NCBI GenBank assembly: GCA_947365915.1
Contig: CANAXT010000010.1
Coordinates: 1-36,724 of the forward strand
Source: an uncultured Mycoplasmatota bacterium
Lineage (GTDB): Bacteria; Bacillota_I; Bacilli_A; RF39; UBA660
Reading direction: 5' to 3'
DNA: 36,724 nt
The notes under the pieces were generated by a model. That model did not search any database. It saw only the letters and a program-made list of their open reading frames with translations, and had not been told where the DNA came from. Of the stretch, positions 19,016 through 27,964 are shown in pieces. Positions within the stretch are counted from its first letter, which is position 1; each line of letters begins with the position of its first letter. The position numbers and the translations under genes are program-made.

Positions 19016-20744
19016 GTTCTTCCCCCCTTTCTAACTGTGAATGATAAAGTTCTTGATAAAATTGACAATGTTGCATTAACTCTTGATGAGTTCCTTTTCC
19101 TACAATCTCTCCATCCTCTAATACTAAAATTTGATCTAGCTCCATAATTGATGCAATTTTACTTGCTACAATAATAGTAGTTCTATCTTTTAAAAATGGC
19201 TTCAAATTTGTTCGAATCTGATGATCTGTTTTCATATCTACTGCAGACAAAGTATCATCCAGTATCAATATCTTAGGATCTGATATGATTGCTCGAGCTA
19301 ACGACAAACGTTGTTTTTGACCACCTGATAAATTCACACCTCTCTGTTCTAAAACATAATCCATTCCTTTTTCTTGAATAAATTCATATGCACATGCAAT
19401 ATGAGCTCCATTTACCAATTGTTCTTCAGTAGCACGTTCATTTCCATAAGACAAATTTTCACGTATTGTTTTAGAAAACAAAAATGGTTTTTGTAAAGCA
19501 ATACTAACATATTTCCGAATAAAAGAAAGACGATAATCTTTGATATTAATATCATCGATTAAAATTTCACCACTAGAGACATCATAAAATCTTGGAATTA
19601 AATTTACGAGTGTACTTTTCCCACTTCCAGTTCCACCAATAATACCAATGGTTTCACCTGGATGAACCACAAAATTAATGTTTTTTAAAACCGCATCTCC
19701 TGATCCATTATCATACGCAAAACTAACATTTTTAAATTCTAATTTCCCAGTCATAGTTTCTAAAGACAAAGCCTGTTTTCCATCTTCTAAATCCTGATCT
19801 AATCCAAGTATTTCATTAATTCGAAATGCACTAACCTCACTTCTAGAAAGCATCACAATAACCATGGACGCCATCATAAGTGCTGTCAAAATATTCGTCA
19901 AATACTCAATAAAAGCCATGATATCTCCAACTTGTAATGTTCCCAAATTCACTTCAATTCCACCATACCAAAGTAAAAGAACTGTCGCAATATGAATAAA
20001 CAACATCACAATTGGAAGAGCAGTTACCATAATACGAGTCCCTTTCACAGTAACATCCATTAAATGTTGACTAACTTCTTCAAAACGTTTGATTTCATGT
20101 TCTTCCATAACAAATGCTTTTACAACACGAATTCCGCTTAAATTTTCCCTAACTACTGTATTTACTTCATCAACACTATCTTGCATTTTTTGAAAATAAG
20201 GAAACGCTTTTTTCATAACAATCGATACAACAACAATCATAAATGGAATTAAAATAAGCAATACCATAGAAAGCTTTGGACTAATTGTAAGTGCCATAAT
20301 TAAACTTCCAATTACAATCACTGGCACCCGAAAAATAAAACGCAAACAAAGCATTAAAACACTTCCAATTAAAGTAATATCATTTGTAATAATCGTTACC
20401 AAATGTCCTGTCTTAATTTTATCTAAATTGAAAAAAGATAAGTTAGATATTTTATGAAATAATTCTTTTCTTAAATCACTAGCAAAATATCCACTTGCTT
20501 TCGCACTATAATAAGTACTTAAAATACCTCCAACAATACCCAATACAGTTAAAATAACCATAATCCCCAAATGTAATATAATATAACCAATATTTTTTTC
20601 AGCAATCCCAACATTAACTACATTCGCCATAATAGACGGCAAAAAAAGTTCCATAATTACTTCTAAAAATATCAATGAAGGAGCCAAAAAGGCCCATTTT
20701 TTATATGGTTTTAAAAAACGTAACAGTTTTCCTAAGTTCTTCAT
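18993..20744 (-). CDS. ABC exporter half-transporter (TMD-NBD), partner with degenerate catalytic residues
   Basis: GGTGSGKST Walker A, LSGGQKQR signature, ILILDDTLSAVD (Asp in place of catalytic Glu), H-loop VASKIAS (no His). Probable start is MKNLGK at 20744 (AGGAATGATACAATG). Overlaps the next gene by 23 bp. Confidence 0.93.
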   Translation of the reverse strand: MKNLGKLLRFLKPYKKWAFLAPSLIFLEVIMELFLPSIMANVVNVGIAEKNIGYIILHLGIMVILTVLGIVGGILSTYYSAKASGYFASDLRKELFHKISNLSFFNLDKIKTGHLVTIITNDITLIGSVLMLCLRFIFRVPVIVIGSLIMALTISPKLSMVLLILIPFMIVVVSIVMKKAFPYFQKMQDSVDEVNTVVRENLSGIRVVKAFVMEEHEIKRFEEVSQHLMDVTVKGTRIMVTALPIVMLFIHIATVLLLWYGGIEVNLGTLQVGDIMAFIEYLTNILTALMMASMVIVMLSRSEVSAFRINEILGLDQDLEDGKQALSLETMTGKLEFKNVSFAYDNGSGDAVLKNINFVVHPGETIGIIGGTGSGKSTLVNLIPRFYDVSSGEILIDDINIKDYRLSFIRKYVSIALQKPFLFSKTIRENLSYGNERATEEQLVNGAHIACAYEFIQEKGMDYVLEQRGVNLSGGQKQRLSLARAIISDPKILILDDTLSAVDMKTDHQIRTNLKPFLKDRTTIIVASKIASIMELDQILVLEDGEIVGKGTHQELMQHCQFYQELYHSQLERGEERGKSIES

Positions 20745-20991
20745 TGTATCATTCCTCAATTATTATTATAGCCAAAAAAAGGAAAGATATCAATGTTCTT
20801 CCCTCTCACTTGATTATAGAATTGATAAAACAAAAATCAACAAATTCAGTTTTATCAATAGAATAGGAGTTGCTAAGGCATTTCTACCTCATTACTATTA
20901 TGGTTACTATTTTTTTATTTTATACATTTTTTAATAACAATGGTTAATTTTCGTTCATAGGCGTCTGTGCCAAAGGCTATTAAATTCTAGT

Positions 20992-22310
20992 TTATCTAAT
21001 TTTAAAACCTTTATTTTTCTTTATATTTTCCCAATTTTGATTAAAATAAACTAAAGTATAAATATAAAGTTTCAAAATTTTGCTTATTATAGTCTAATTC
21101 ATGAGTATCATCTTTAATTTTTGTGAAATAATGATTGTACCTTCTTGTTACTAACTCTTCAATATTTTCTTTAGTTTTTTCCTTTTGATTATTTATTCTT
21201 GAAATTTCTCTTTCTACATTTTTTTTATTTTTTCTTCTTGCAAAACAAAACCTAATAATTCTTTAAGTCCTTTCCCATTTTAAAATAATGATAATTTATT
21301 TCTATTATGTACTTTTAATCCTAAACAATAAGGCAAGAATATATGTTTTGCTACCATATCTTCTTCATAAATACCACCATATAAAGTTTTGAAAATAAGC
21401 GCTAATAAATCATAATCAGATAAAACCCTATTTATTTCTCTCATATTAAGTTTGAAATAATCAATTATTGCAAATAAAGAATAATTCCAAAATTGGCTAG
21501 TCTTATTTATACTAAATACTTTGCTTAAATATTTTTCGGTATCTATCCCATCTAATTCTATTATTAAATCATAAAATTTGTTTAAGTAACTATATCCATC
21601 AAAATTACTTCCATAGCAATTGTTAATTGTATGACTTAATTGCTCATTATTTGTAGATACTATAAAAACTATATTATCATTGCAAAAAAAATGTTTTAAA
21701 GTTTCTAATAAATTTACCGCAAAAATAGGTTTACATCTATCCAATCCATCTACAATAAAAAGCATTTTTTTATCATTTGGTATTATATTTTTCAATAATT
21801 GATTTAGTGCATTTCTTTTTTTCTTCTACTGTAAATATCTCCTTGAGGATATCCTCAAAAGATGTAACTTTATCAAGATCTATTAAATTTCCACTTATAG
21901 ATTTTAATAATTCCTTTAAGTTAAAGGGTAATTGTACTTTACTATTTGTAGTTTGGTTCTTTTCTTTTGGATAATCATTAATTAAATTATAAATTAATGA
22001 TAACAATGGTGAATCATGCATGTCATTTTCCCAAGCATTATAATAAAAAAACAATATAATTATTTTTAAACTTTTTTGCAGAGTTTTTATTCAATGTATT
22101 TAAATTTTTCTTTTTGTTAATTAATTCTAACTGCTTTACAAATATAGTTTTTCCAATTCCCCAGTTTCCATCAATCGAAATAACCACATTACTATTTAAA
22201 CTGTTTAATATATCAATTAATTTACTTAATTTTTTATTTTCCCCTAAATAATCTTTTTCAATACTATCAACAAGATTCTCTTCGGTAAGCTGCATATCAT
22301 ATTTTTCCAT
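20992..22310 (-). pseudogene. KAP-family P-loop NTPase pseudogene (two A7-tract frameshifts, one in-frame stop, one further +1 shift)
   Basis: Fragments join as ...NVVISIDGNWGIGKTIFVKQLE...NNYIVF|YYNAWENDMHDSPLLSLIYNLI...FTVEEK|RNALNQLLKNIIPNDKKMLFIVDGLDRCKPIFAVNLLETLKHFF...HNRNKLSLF*NGKGLKELLGFVLQEEKIKKN...ETLYLYFSLF|NQNWENIKKNKGFKIR*. Walker A, NAWEND and IVDGLDRC are KAP hallmarks. Confidence 0.85.
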
Positions 22311-22311
22311 A

Positions 22312-23322
22312 TTATTTATCTTCTACCATTGGCAAATGTAATCTAATTTCTTCCTCAGTAGGCAATTTTTCTTGAATTTCTTGAGTTAGTTGTTCAAATA
22401 TCTTGTATTCACTAACCCCAACAGGCTTATTTATATATTTTAAAGTATAATCAACTATTTTATTACTTTTATTTTGACATAAAATAATTCCTATAGATGG
22501 ATTATCATTTTCATCCTTTACTTCTTCATCTAAAGCAGTAAGATAGAATCCCATTTTACTAGCAAATTCTGGTTTGAACTCTACAACTTTTAATTCTACT
22601 GCAATATAGCATTTTAGTTTGATATGATAGAATAATAAATCTATATAAAAATCTTGATTATCTATTGTTATTTTGTACTGATTTCCAACAAAAGAAAAAC
22701 CATTACCTAGTTCAAGTAAAATATTTTTTAGCTTACCTAACATTTTGTTTTCTAATTCTTTTTCTTTATAGTCTTGTGTTAACTCAATTAAATCAAATAC
22801 ATAAGGTTCTTTCATCATATTGTTTGCAAGATCACTATTTTGTTTTAATGTTAATCCAAAGTTATTATGTTTTATCGCACTTACTTGTCTATCATAAAGG
22901 TTAGTATCTATTTGATATACAAGAATACTATCAGACCAGCCATCTTCTAAACATCTACTCATATACCATTTTCGAATCTCTTTATCTTTTACTTTTTGCA
23001 TTAAAGTAATATTATGTTTCCAAGGCAATTGTGCAACCAGTTGCACAAATTCTTCATCATCTTTATATTCATTATAAAAAGATTTCATATATTTTAAATT
23101 ACGAACAGAAAAACCTTTTAAATTAGGGAAGGACATTTTTAATTCTATTGCAACATTATCAATAAACTTATTTCCCCAACTACTATTTTCTTCTAATGTT
23201 TTACCAATATTAAAATACAAATTAACTAATTTTTTATTAGCATCGGTCATAATTTCTAATTGGGTTTTAGTAATATCATTTTTAATATTACTTGTTATTT
23301 CTTGAAATGATTTATCTAACAT
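22312..23322 (-). CDS. DUF1016/YhcG-type PDDEXK nuclease-domain protein
   Basis: N-terminal NLYFNIGKTLEENSSWGNKFIDNVAIELKMSFPNLKGFSVRNLKYMKSFYNEY, VAQLPWKHNITLM; C-terminal FYIDLLFYHIKLKCYIAVELKVVEFKPEFASKMGFYLTALDEEVK, GIILCQNKSNKIVDYTL. Confidence 0.92.
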   Translation of the reverse strand: MLDKSFQEITSNIKNDITKTQLEIMTDANKKLVNLYFNIGKTLEENSSWGNKFIDNVAIELKMSFPNLKGFSVRNLKYMKSFYNEYKDDEEFVQLVAQLPWKHNITLMQKVKDKEIRKWYMSRCLEDGWSDSILVYQIDTNLYDRQVSAIKHNNFGLTLKQNSDLANNMMKEPYVFDLIELTQDYKEKELENKMLGKLKNILLELGNGFSFVGNQYKITIDNQDFYIDLLFYHIKLKCYIAVELKVVEFKPEFASKMGFYLTALDEEVKDENDNPSIGIILCQNKSNKIVDYTLKYINKPVGVSEYKIFEQLTQEIQEKLPTEEEIRLHLPMVEDK

Positions 23323-23465
23323 AGTTAAGCCTCCTCGTATAAATATTATACCATTTTAAAGGAATTATTTATACTATTTTAGGTAGCATTTTTATTGAAT
23401 TTTTTTAATCATAATTAACACTTTTTAAACTTTTTCATATTAATCTTAACAAAATTTAATCCAAA

Positions 23466-23492
23466 ACAACAAAAATGGAGCCTTTCGGCTCC
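23466..23492 (-). terminator. Hairpin GGAGCC-GAAA-GGCTCC followed by ATTTTTGTTGTTTT on the minus strand
   Basis: Perfect 6-bp GC-rich stem with a GAAA tetraloop. No complete minus-strand gene immediately upstream explains it. Confidence 0.4.
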
Positions 23493-23536
23493 TTCAGGGG
23501 GTTTTACTCTTTTTCAATGAAAATAGTAAAAAACAT

Positions 23537-23565
23537 TTGACTTTTTGCAGATTTTATAACATAAT
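23537..23565 (+). promoter_or_regulatory. Sigma-A-like promoter for the small lipoprotein gene
   Basis: -35 TTGACT (23537-23542), 17-nt spacer, -10 CATAAT (23560-23565). Lies inside the ORF caller's N-terminal extension. Confidence 0.7.
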
Positions 23566-23596
23566 ATTATTCAAGTTCCGAAGGGAGAAAATAATT

Positions 23597-24058
23597 ATGA
23601 GAATTAAAAATTTTAAAATCAATCAAAAGGCAACATCTAAATTAGTGGCTTGTGTATTAGCTGGTACTCTTGCGGCTACAACATTAACAGGATGTGAAGA
23701 TACTAATAGAAATAATCTTTTAAAAGGAACTATTTTAGAAAATACTTGTGTAGTTACTTTTGAAGATGGTTCTAAAGACATTGCAGTTGCAATTGATACT
23801 TGTGATGATAAATATCATCATTATTATAGTATTATATCAGGAGAGTATTTTGGAAGCAAAAATTGTCAGAAAAAAACAATTTATAAAACTGTAGTTCATC
23901 ATTATGAAATTACTAATGAAGAAAATATTACTGGCTATTTAACAACTGATGAATTGACAAAAGCAATACAAGGAGAATTAGATAACAATGATATAATTAC
24001 TATTGTTAGTAGATCTATTGAACCAATTAATGAAAAAACAAATACAAAAACAAAATAA
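23597..24058 (+). CDS. Small predicted lipoprotein (153 aa)
   Basis: GAAGGGAG ribosome-binding site then ATG at 23597: MRIKNFKINQKATSKLVACVLAGTLAATTLTGCEDT, with lipobox LTGC. The upstream TTG start in the track coincides with the -35 element. Confidence 0.8.
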   Translation: MRIKNFKINQKATSKLVACVLAGTLAATTLTGCEDTNRNNLLKGTILENTCVVTFEDGSKDIAVAIDTCDDKYHHYYSIISGEYFGSKNCQKKTIYKTVVHHYEITNEENITGYLTTDELTKAIQGELDNNDIITIVSRSIEPINEKTNTKTK

Positions 24059-24077
24059 TTATTATTGCTAAAATTTT

Positions 24078-24125
24078 AAGACGGAGTAGGTCAAAATTAC
24101 ATCGACCATACCTCTGTCTTTTTAT
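24078..24125 (+). terminator. Intrinsic terminator after the small lipoprotein gene
   Basis: AAGACGGAGTAGGTC...GACCATACCTCTGTCTTTTTAT: imperfect long stem followed by a T-run. Confidence 0.75.
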
Positions 24126-24139
24126 AACCTTAGTTTTGT

Positions 24140-24440
24140 TAATGAACTACCTCAGGAAATTACACCCTAAAAAATTAAATCCTTTGGTTAGACCATTACT
24201 ATAATCATAAGTAACAGCATTTTCAATTACTTCAATATCAATTTCTATAAGATTAATAAAACTATTTTAGTTCTAAAACCTTCTGTAATCTTGCTTTTTC
24301 AATCCACAAAAAACTCCTTTTCCAGCTCAGTTTAATTAATTCTTCATTTTAATTTAGATAAAAAGTAATGTCAGTTTTGGAAAGCTTTATTTTTGATGTC
24401 TTCTAAACTAAAATTTTTTTCTAAAAAAAACTGACCTCAA
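24140..24440 (-). pseudogene. Decayed transposase remnant, ISL3-like C-terminal region
   Basis: Minus-strand fragment EVIENAVTYDYSNGLTKGFNFLGCNFLR* matches the ISL3-type signature (AxTYxYSNGxxEGxNNKIK). Frames are broken upstream. Confidence 0.45.
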
Positions 24441-24452
24441 AAATCAGTTTTT
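24423..24452 (-). terminator. Intrinsic terminator of fabK
   Basis: Minus strand AAAAACTGATTTTTGAGGTCAGTTTTTTTT. Confidence 0.7.
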
Positions 24453-25346
24453 ATATTCATTCATCAATCTTTCAATCACTTCTTTAACAGATCGAATCTC
24501 AGAAATCATACCAACAATTTGACCAGACATTAAAGAACCATTTTCTATGTCACCATCAACAGCTTTCTTTAAAGATCCCATTGTAAACTTCTCTAACTCA
24601 TCCCTTGAAGCTCCCTCTCCTTCCAACTTCAAATAAGCATCTGTCATCTTATTTTTAAGAGTTCGAACAGGAGCCCCTACATGAAGACCGGTAACAACTG
24701 TATCTGTATCTTTCGCAATTACCAAAGCCCTTTTATAAGAATCCGAAATTGGACACTCTAAAGTCGCCAAAAATAAAGTACCGATCTGTACGCCAGTTGC
24801 CCCCAAAGCCTCCACTGCCTTCATCGCTCTTCCAGAAGCAATTCCACCTGCTGCAATCACAGGAATCGATACTGCATCTACAACTTGAGGAACCAAACAC
24901 AATGTCGTTGTACTACCAATATGTCCACCTGCCTCAGTCCCTTCAGTAACAATCGCATCTACCCCAAGTGACTCCATCTTACAAGCATGTTTCACACTAG
25001 CTACAACTGGAATAACCTTAATCCCAGCTTCTTTCCACATAGCAATATAAGGTTCTGGACTCCCAGCCCCTGTTGTTACTACAGCTACGCCCTCTTCTAC
25101 CAAAAGATGCGCTAACTCATCCCTATTTGGAGCCATTAACATAATATTTACCCCAAACGGATTAGAAGTCAACTCCTTACACTTTCGAATTTGAAAACGA
25201 AGTTCTTCCTTACTAAGTCCTCCACCAGCAATAATTCCAAGCCCACCTGCATTCGAAACAGCAGCTGCTAAAGTCGCATCCGCAATCCTAGCCATCGCTC
25301 CTTGCATAATTGGATATTTAATACCTAACAACTTTTCAATATTCAT
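24444..25346 (-). CDS. fabK: Enoyl-ACP reductase II (FabK)/nitronate monooxygenase family
   Basis: YPIMQGAMARIADATLAAAVSNAGGLGIIAGGG...PFGVNIML...DAIVTEGTEAGGHIGSTTTLCLVPQVVDAVSIPVIAAGGIASGRAMKAVEALGATGVQIGTLFLATLE. Confidence 0.9.
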   Translation of the reverse strand: MNIEKLLGIKYPIMQGAMARIADATLAAAVSNAGGLGIIAGGGLSKEELRFQIRKCKELTSNPFGVNIMLMAPNRDELAHLLVEEGVAVVTTGAGSPEPYIAMWKEAGIKVIPVVASVKHACKMESLGVDAIVTEGTEAGGHIGSTTTLCLVPQVVDAVSIPVIAAGGIASGRAMKAVEALGATGVQIGTLFLATLECPISDSYKRALVIAKDTDTVVTGLHVGAPVRTLKNKMTDAYLKLEGEGASRDELEKFTMGSLKKAVDGDIENGSLMSGQIVGMISEIRSVKEVIERLMNEYKN

Positions 25347-25708
25347 ACACGATCCTCCTCAAAAAAACGTTTCCATTCATCTTCCTTAAACCCAATCAAA
25401 ATTCCTTTTTCACTAATAATAAGAGGCCTGCGAACCAACATCCCATTCGTACCCAACAACTCCAATTGCTCCCTCTCACTCATTAAAAGTCTTTTTTCCT
25501 TCAAATGTAATTCCTTATATAAATTGCCACTCGTATTAAAATACTTCTGAATCGGTTCTTGATACTGACGATACCACCCCATAATCTCCTCCACACTAGG
25601 ATGATCAAGCACAATATCTCGTTCTACATAACCAATTCCTCTCTGATCCAACCAAGCCTTTGCACGCTTACAAGTACTACACTTTGGATACCACACAAAT
25701 GTAATCAT
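25343..25708 (-). CDS. ArsC/Spx-family protein
   Basis: MITFVWYPKCSTCKRAKAWLDQRGIGYVERDIVLDHPSVEEI...KYFNTSGNLYKEL...LLGTNGMLVRRPLIISEKGILIGFKEDEW. The true start is at 25708, in ATGA overlap with DUF1294 and preceded by AGGAGGTG. Confidence 0.9.
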   Translation of the reverse strand: MITFVWYPKCSTCKRAKAWLDQRGIGYVERDIVLDHPSVEEIMGWYRQYQEPIQKYFNTSGNLYKELHLKEKRLLMSEREQLELLGTNGMLVRRPLIISEKGILIGFKEDEWKRFFEEDRV

Positions 25709-25947
25709 AAAACACCTCCTAAAAACGTCCAAAAAAACAAAAAAATAGGCTCCAAAATCAAAAACTTCAACTTCCTAGTTTTATGATGAAACAAATACAT
25801 AGAAAGTATAAAACCAAATACACCACCAATCAAAGAAACCAACAATAACACATTCTCACAAATTCGATATCGATTCGCAATTGCCCTTTTTTTATCCACA
25901 TAACAAAGAACAAACGCAACCAAATTAATACCAATCAAATATATCAT
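25705..25947 (-). CDS. DUF1294 small membrane protein
   Basis: NLVAFVLCYVDKKRAIANRYRICENVLLLVSLIGGVFGFILSMYLFHHKTRKLKF. Confidence 0.85.
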   Translation of the reverse strand: MIYLIGINLVAFVLCYVDKKRAIANRYRICENVLLLVSLIGGVFGFILSMYLFHHKTRKLKFLILEPIFLFFWTFLGGVL

Positions 25948-26645
25948 GATTTGCGACCTATTTTCTTTAACGTTTGCCGAATCGTACCCAATATCTTTTC
26001 TTGATTCAACACCTTCGCTCTTGGAAAAGCTTCTAACAAACGTTTCTTAAGTACTCTATTTTTAGAAAGAATCTCCTTTACCTGTTTACTAATCAAAGCA
26101 GTAGAATCTTGTAACAACAAAACTGCATTAGAACGAATCTGAAACACTGTAACAAATGAAATAATATTATCAAAAACAAAAATAAACAGTAAAACAAAAG
26201 CAATAATACAACGTACCAAAACAGGAATCTTTAAAAGAATACTAGTATAAAAAGGATTCAAAACACAAAGCAAAAATACACCAAGCAAACCAAATAAAAT
26301 ACTATTTTGTAAACAAATCCTTCCATTAATATTAAACGAATTATCATAATAATCCCACCATCTAGCCTTAAATAGCTTTTCCATCACATAACTCGTCAAA
26401 TATTCTAAAACAGAAGCCCCTACTGCTGACATTACAAATAAAACAATTGGATCATCCAAATACTTATTTAAAAACAAAATCATTCCAATCGCTGCAAATC
26501 CATAAATGGGACAATATGGACCCAAACAGAATCCACGATTCAGTACAATCTTTTTCTGATCAATACTACAGCACACCATTTCTATTAGCCAACCCAAAAA
26601 AGAATAACTCATAAATAACAAAACATAATTACAAAACGTTTCCAT
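25944..26645 (-). CDS. Putative CmpB-type (ABC transporter permease-like) membrane protein
   Basis: SYSFLGWLIEMVCCSIDQKKIVLNRGFCLGPYCPIYGFAAIG...EYLTSYVMEKLFKARWWDYYDNSFNINGRICLQNSILFGLLGV. Confidence 0.85.
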   Translation of the reverse strand: METFCNYVLLFMSYSFLGWLIEMVCCSIDQKKIVLNRGFCLGPYCPIYGFAAIGMILFLNKYLDDPIVLFVMSAVGASVLEYLTSYVMEKLFKARWWDYYDNSFNINGRICLQNSILFGLLGVFLLCVLNPFYTSILLKIPVLVRCIIAFVLLFIFVFDNIISFVTVFQIRSNAVLLLQDSTALISKQVKEILSKNRVLKKRLLEAFPRAKVLNQEKILGTIRQTLKKIGRKS

Positions 26646-26673
26646 CTTACACCTCTAATATCATTATACCACA

Positions 26674-27870
26674 CTATTTTCTCTTTGGATAATAGATATT
26701 AATATCAACTGGTCCTTCTACTCCATCAACCTTTCCATTACTCGTTAATTGCCAAAAATCATACGTTCCTTCATAACTAGTCTGGCTTGTATAATGAGCA
26801 AGCCAAACATGATCAAAAGGTTCCCAAATAGATTCCAAATAAGCTTTACTACTATAAAGCATACCTTGATATGAAGAATCCTCCACTGTCTTTATAAAAC
26901 TAGAAGCCATACGATTCAACTCATAAAAACTCAAATGATAATAATTAAAATAATGCCATTCTTCCCAATCAAAAACAATAGGTAACTCAATATTATAACC
27001 TTTAATCTGTTTTAACACCCACAAAGCCTCCTTTTTCGCATCAAAAACATTTTCTGCATAAGAATAAAAATAAACACCAACAGGAATATCATATTTTTTA
27101 GCCAATTCCATATTACGTTTGAACTTCTGATCTAAAAAAAACTTTCCTTTTCCACTCTTACTTCCAACTCGCAAAATAACAAATTCCACACCAGTATTTT
27201 TTAATTTTTCAAAATCGACATCTCCTTGATGACTAGAAAGATCAATACCAATTTTCGTATTTTCATTTTTGTAGTTTTTAACATACTCTAAAAAATCAAT
27301 CCTTGTATCTTCCATCTCTTCTTCCTTATCCTCAATAACAGGTTCATAAACGTTCAAAATAAACTTTTGCTCACTTTCATTTCCACTTGAATCAATTGCC
27401 TTAAATGTAAGTGGATATTCTCCTGGTGTATGAATATCATAACTTCCTTCTACAAAACACTTCGGTGAAGGATCAGAATTATCTCCACAAAGAATCACTT
27501 TAGTGAAATCAATATCACTATCCTTTTTCACCCGATATTGACTTCCTAACCAAATCAAAGGCTTCATTGTATCTACCACTTCCACAAAAAATTGATACTG
27601 AACCTTAATATGATCATCATTAGTATAAACAAAAGAAATCTCTTTTTTCCCCAACTGATCAAATAAAACTTCCTGATCCTTCATCTGGTCTCCATTCATT
27701 TTTACAATAAAATCTGAAATTCTCCTTTGTTCCCCAAATTCCACAGTCAAATCATCCACTAAAGTAACCTCTACTTTCGCATTTTTCACACGAATATATT
27801 GATATAATTTCACAAAACCAACCACAAACACAATACAACAAATAACAATTAAACAAACTTTCTTCTTCAT
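26674..27870 (-). CDS. GH25 family lysozyme, membrane-anchored, with Ig-like N-terminal region
   Basis: IGIDLSSHQGDVDFEKLKNTGVEFVILRVGSKSGKGKFFLDQKFKRNMELAKKYDIPVGVYFYSYA...PIVFDWEEW...YDFWQLTSNGKVDGVEGPVDINIYY. Confidence 0.92.
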   Translation of the reverse strand: MKKKVCLIVICCIVFVVGFVKLYQYIRVKNAKVEVTLVDDLTVEFGEQRRISDFIVKMNGDQMKDQEVLFDQLGKKEISFVYTNDDHIKVQYQFFVEVVDTMKPLIWLGSQYRVKKDSDIDFTKVILCGDNSDPSPKCFVEGSYDIHTPGEYPLTFKAIDSSGNESEQKFILNVYEPVIEDKEEEMEDTRIDFLEYVKNYKNENTKIGIDLSSHQGDVDFEKLKNTGVEFVILRVGSKSGKGKFFLDQKFKRNMELAKKYDIPVGVYFYSYAENVFDAKKEALWVLKQIKGYNIELPIVFDWEEWHYFNYYHLSFYELNRMASSFIKTVEDSSYQGMLYSSKAYLESIWEPFDHVWLAHYTSQTSYEGTYDFWQLTSNGKVDGVEGPVDINIYYPKRK

Positions 27871-27964
27871 ATTTCTTCACCTTTTCTTCTATTTTACCAC
27901 ACAAATAACTTTTCTTTTTGTTTTAATTATGTTACAATGAAAATGGAGGTAGTATGGGGGTATT

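Noticed and set aside
20992-22310. Programmed frameshifting in the KAP gene
   Set aside because: The A7/T7 tracts could allow slippage, but an additional in-frame stop and a fourth lesion make simple gene decay more likely.
23537-23596. N-terminal 20-residue extension MTFCRFYNIILFKFRREKII of the small lipoprotein
   Set aside because: The TTG start coincides with the -35 hexamer. The -10 box, ribosome-binding site and a signal peptide/lipobox at the normal distance favour ATG 23597.
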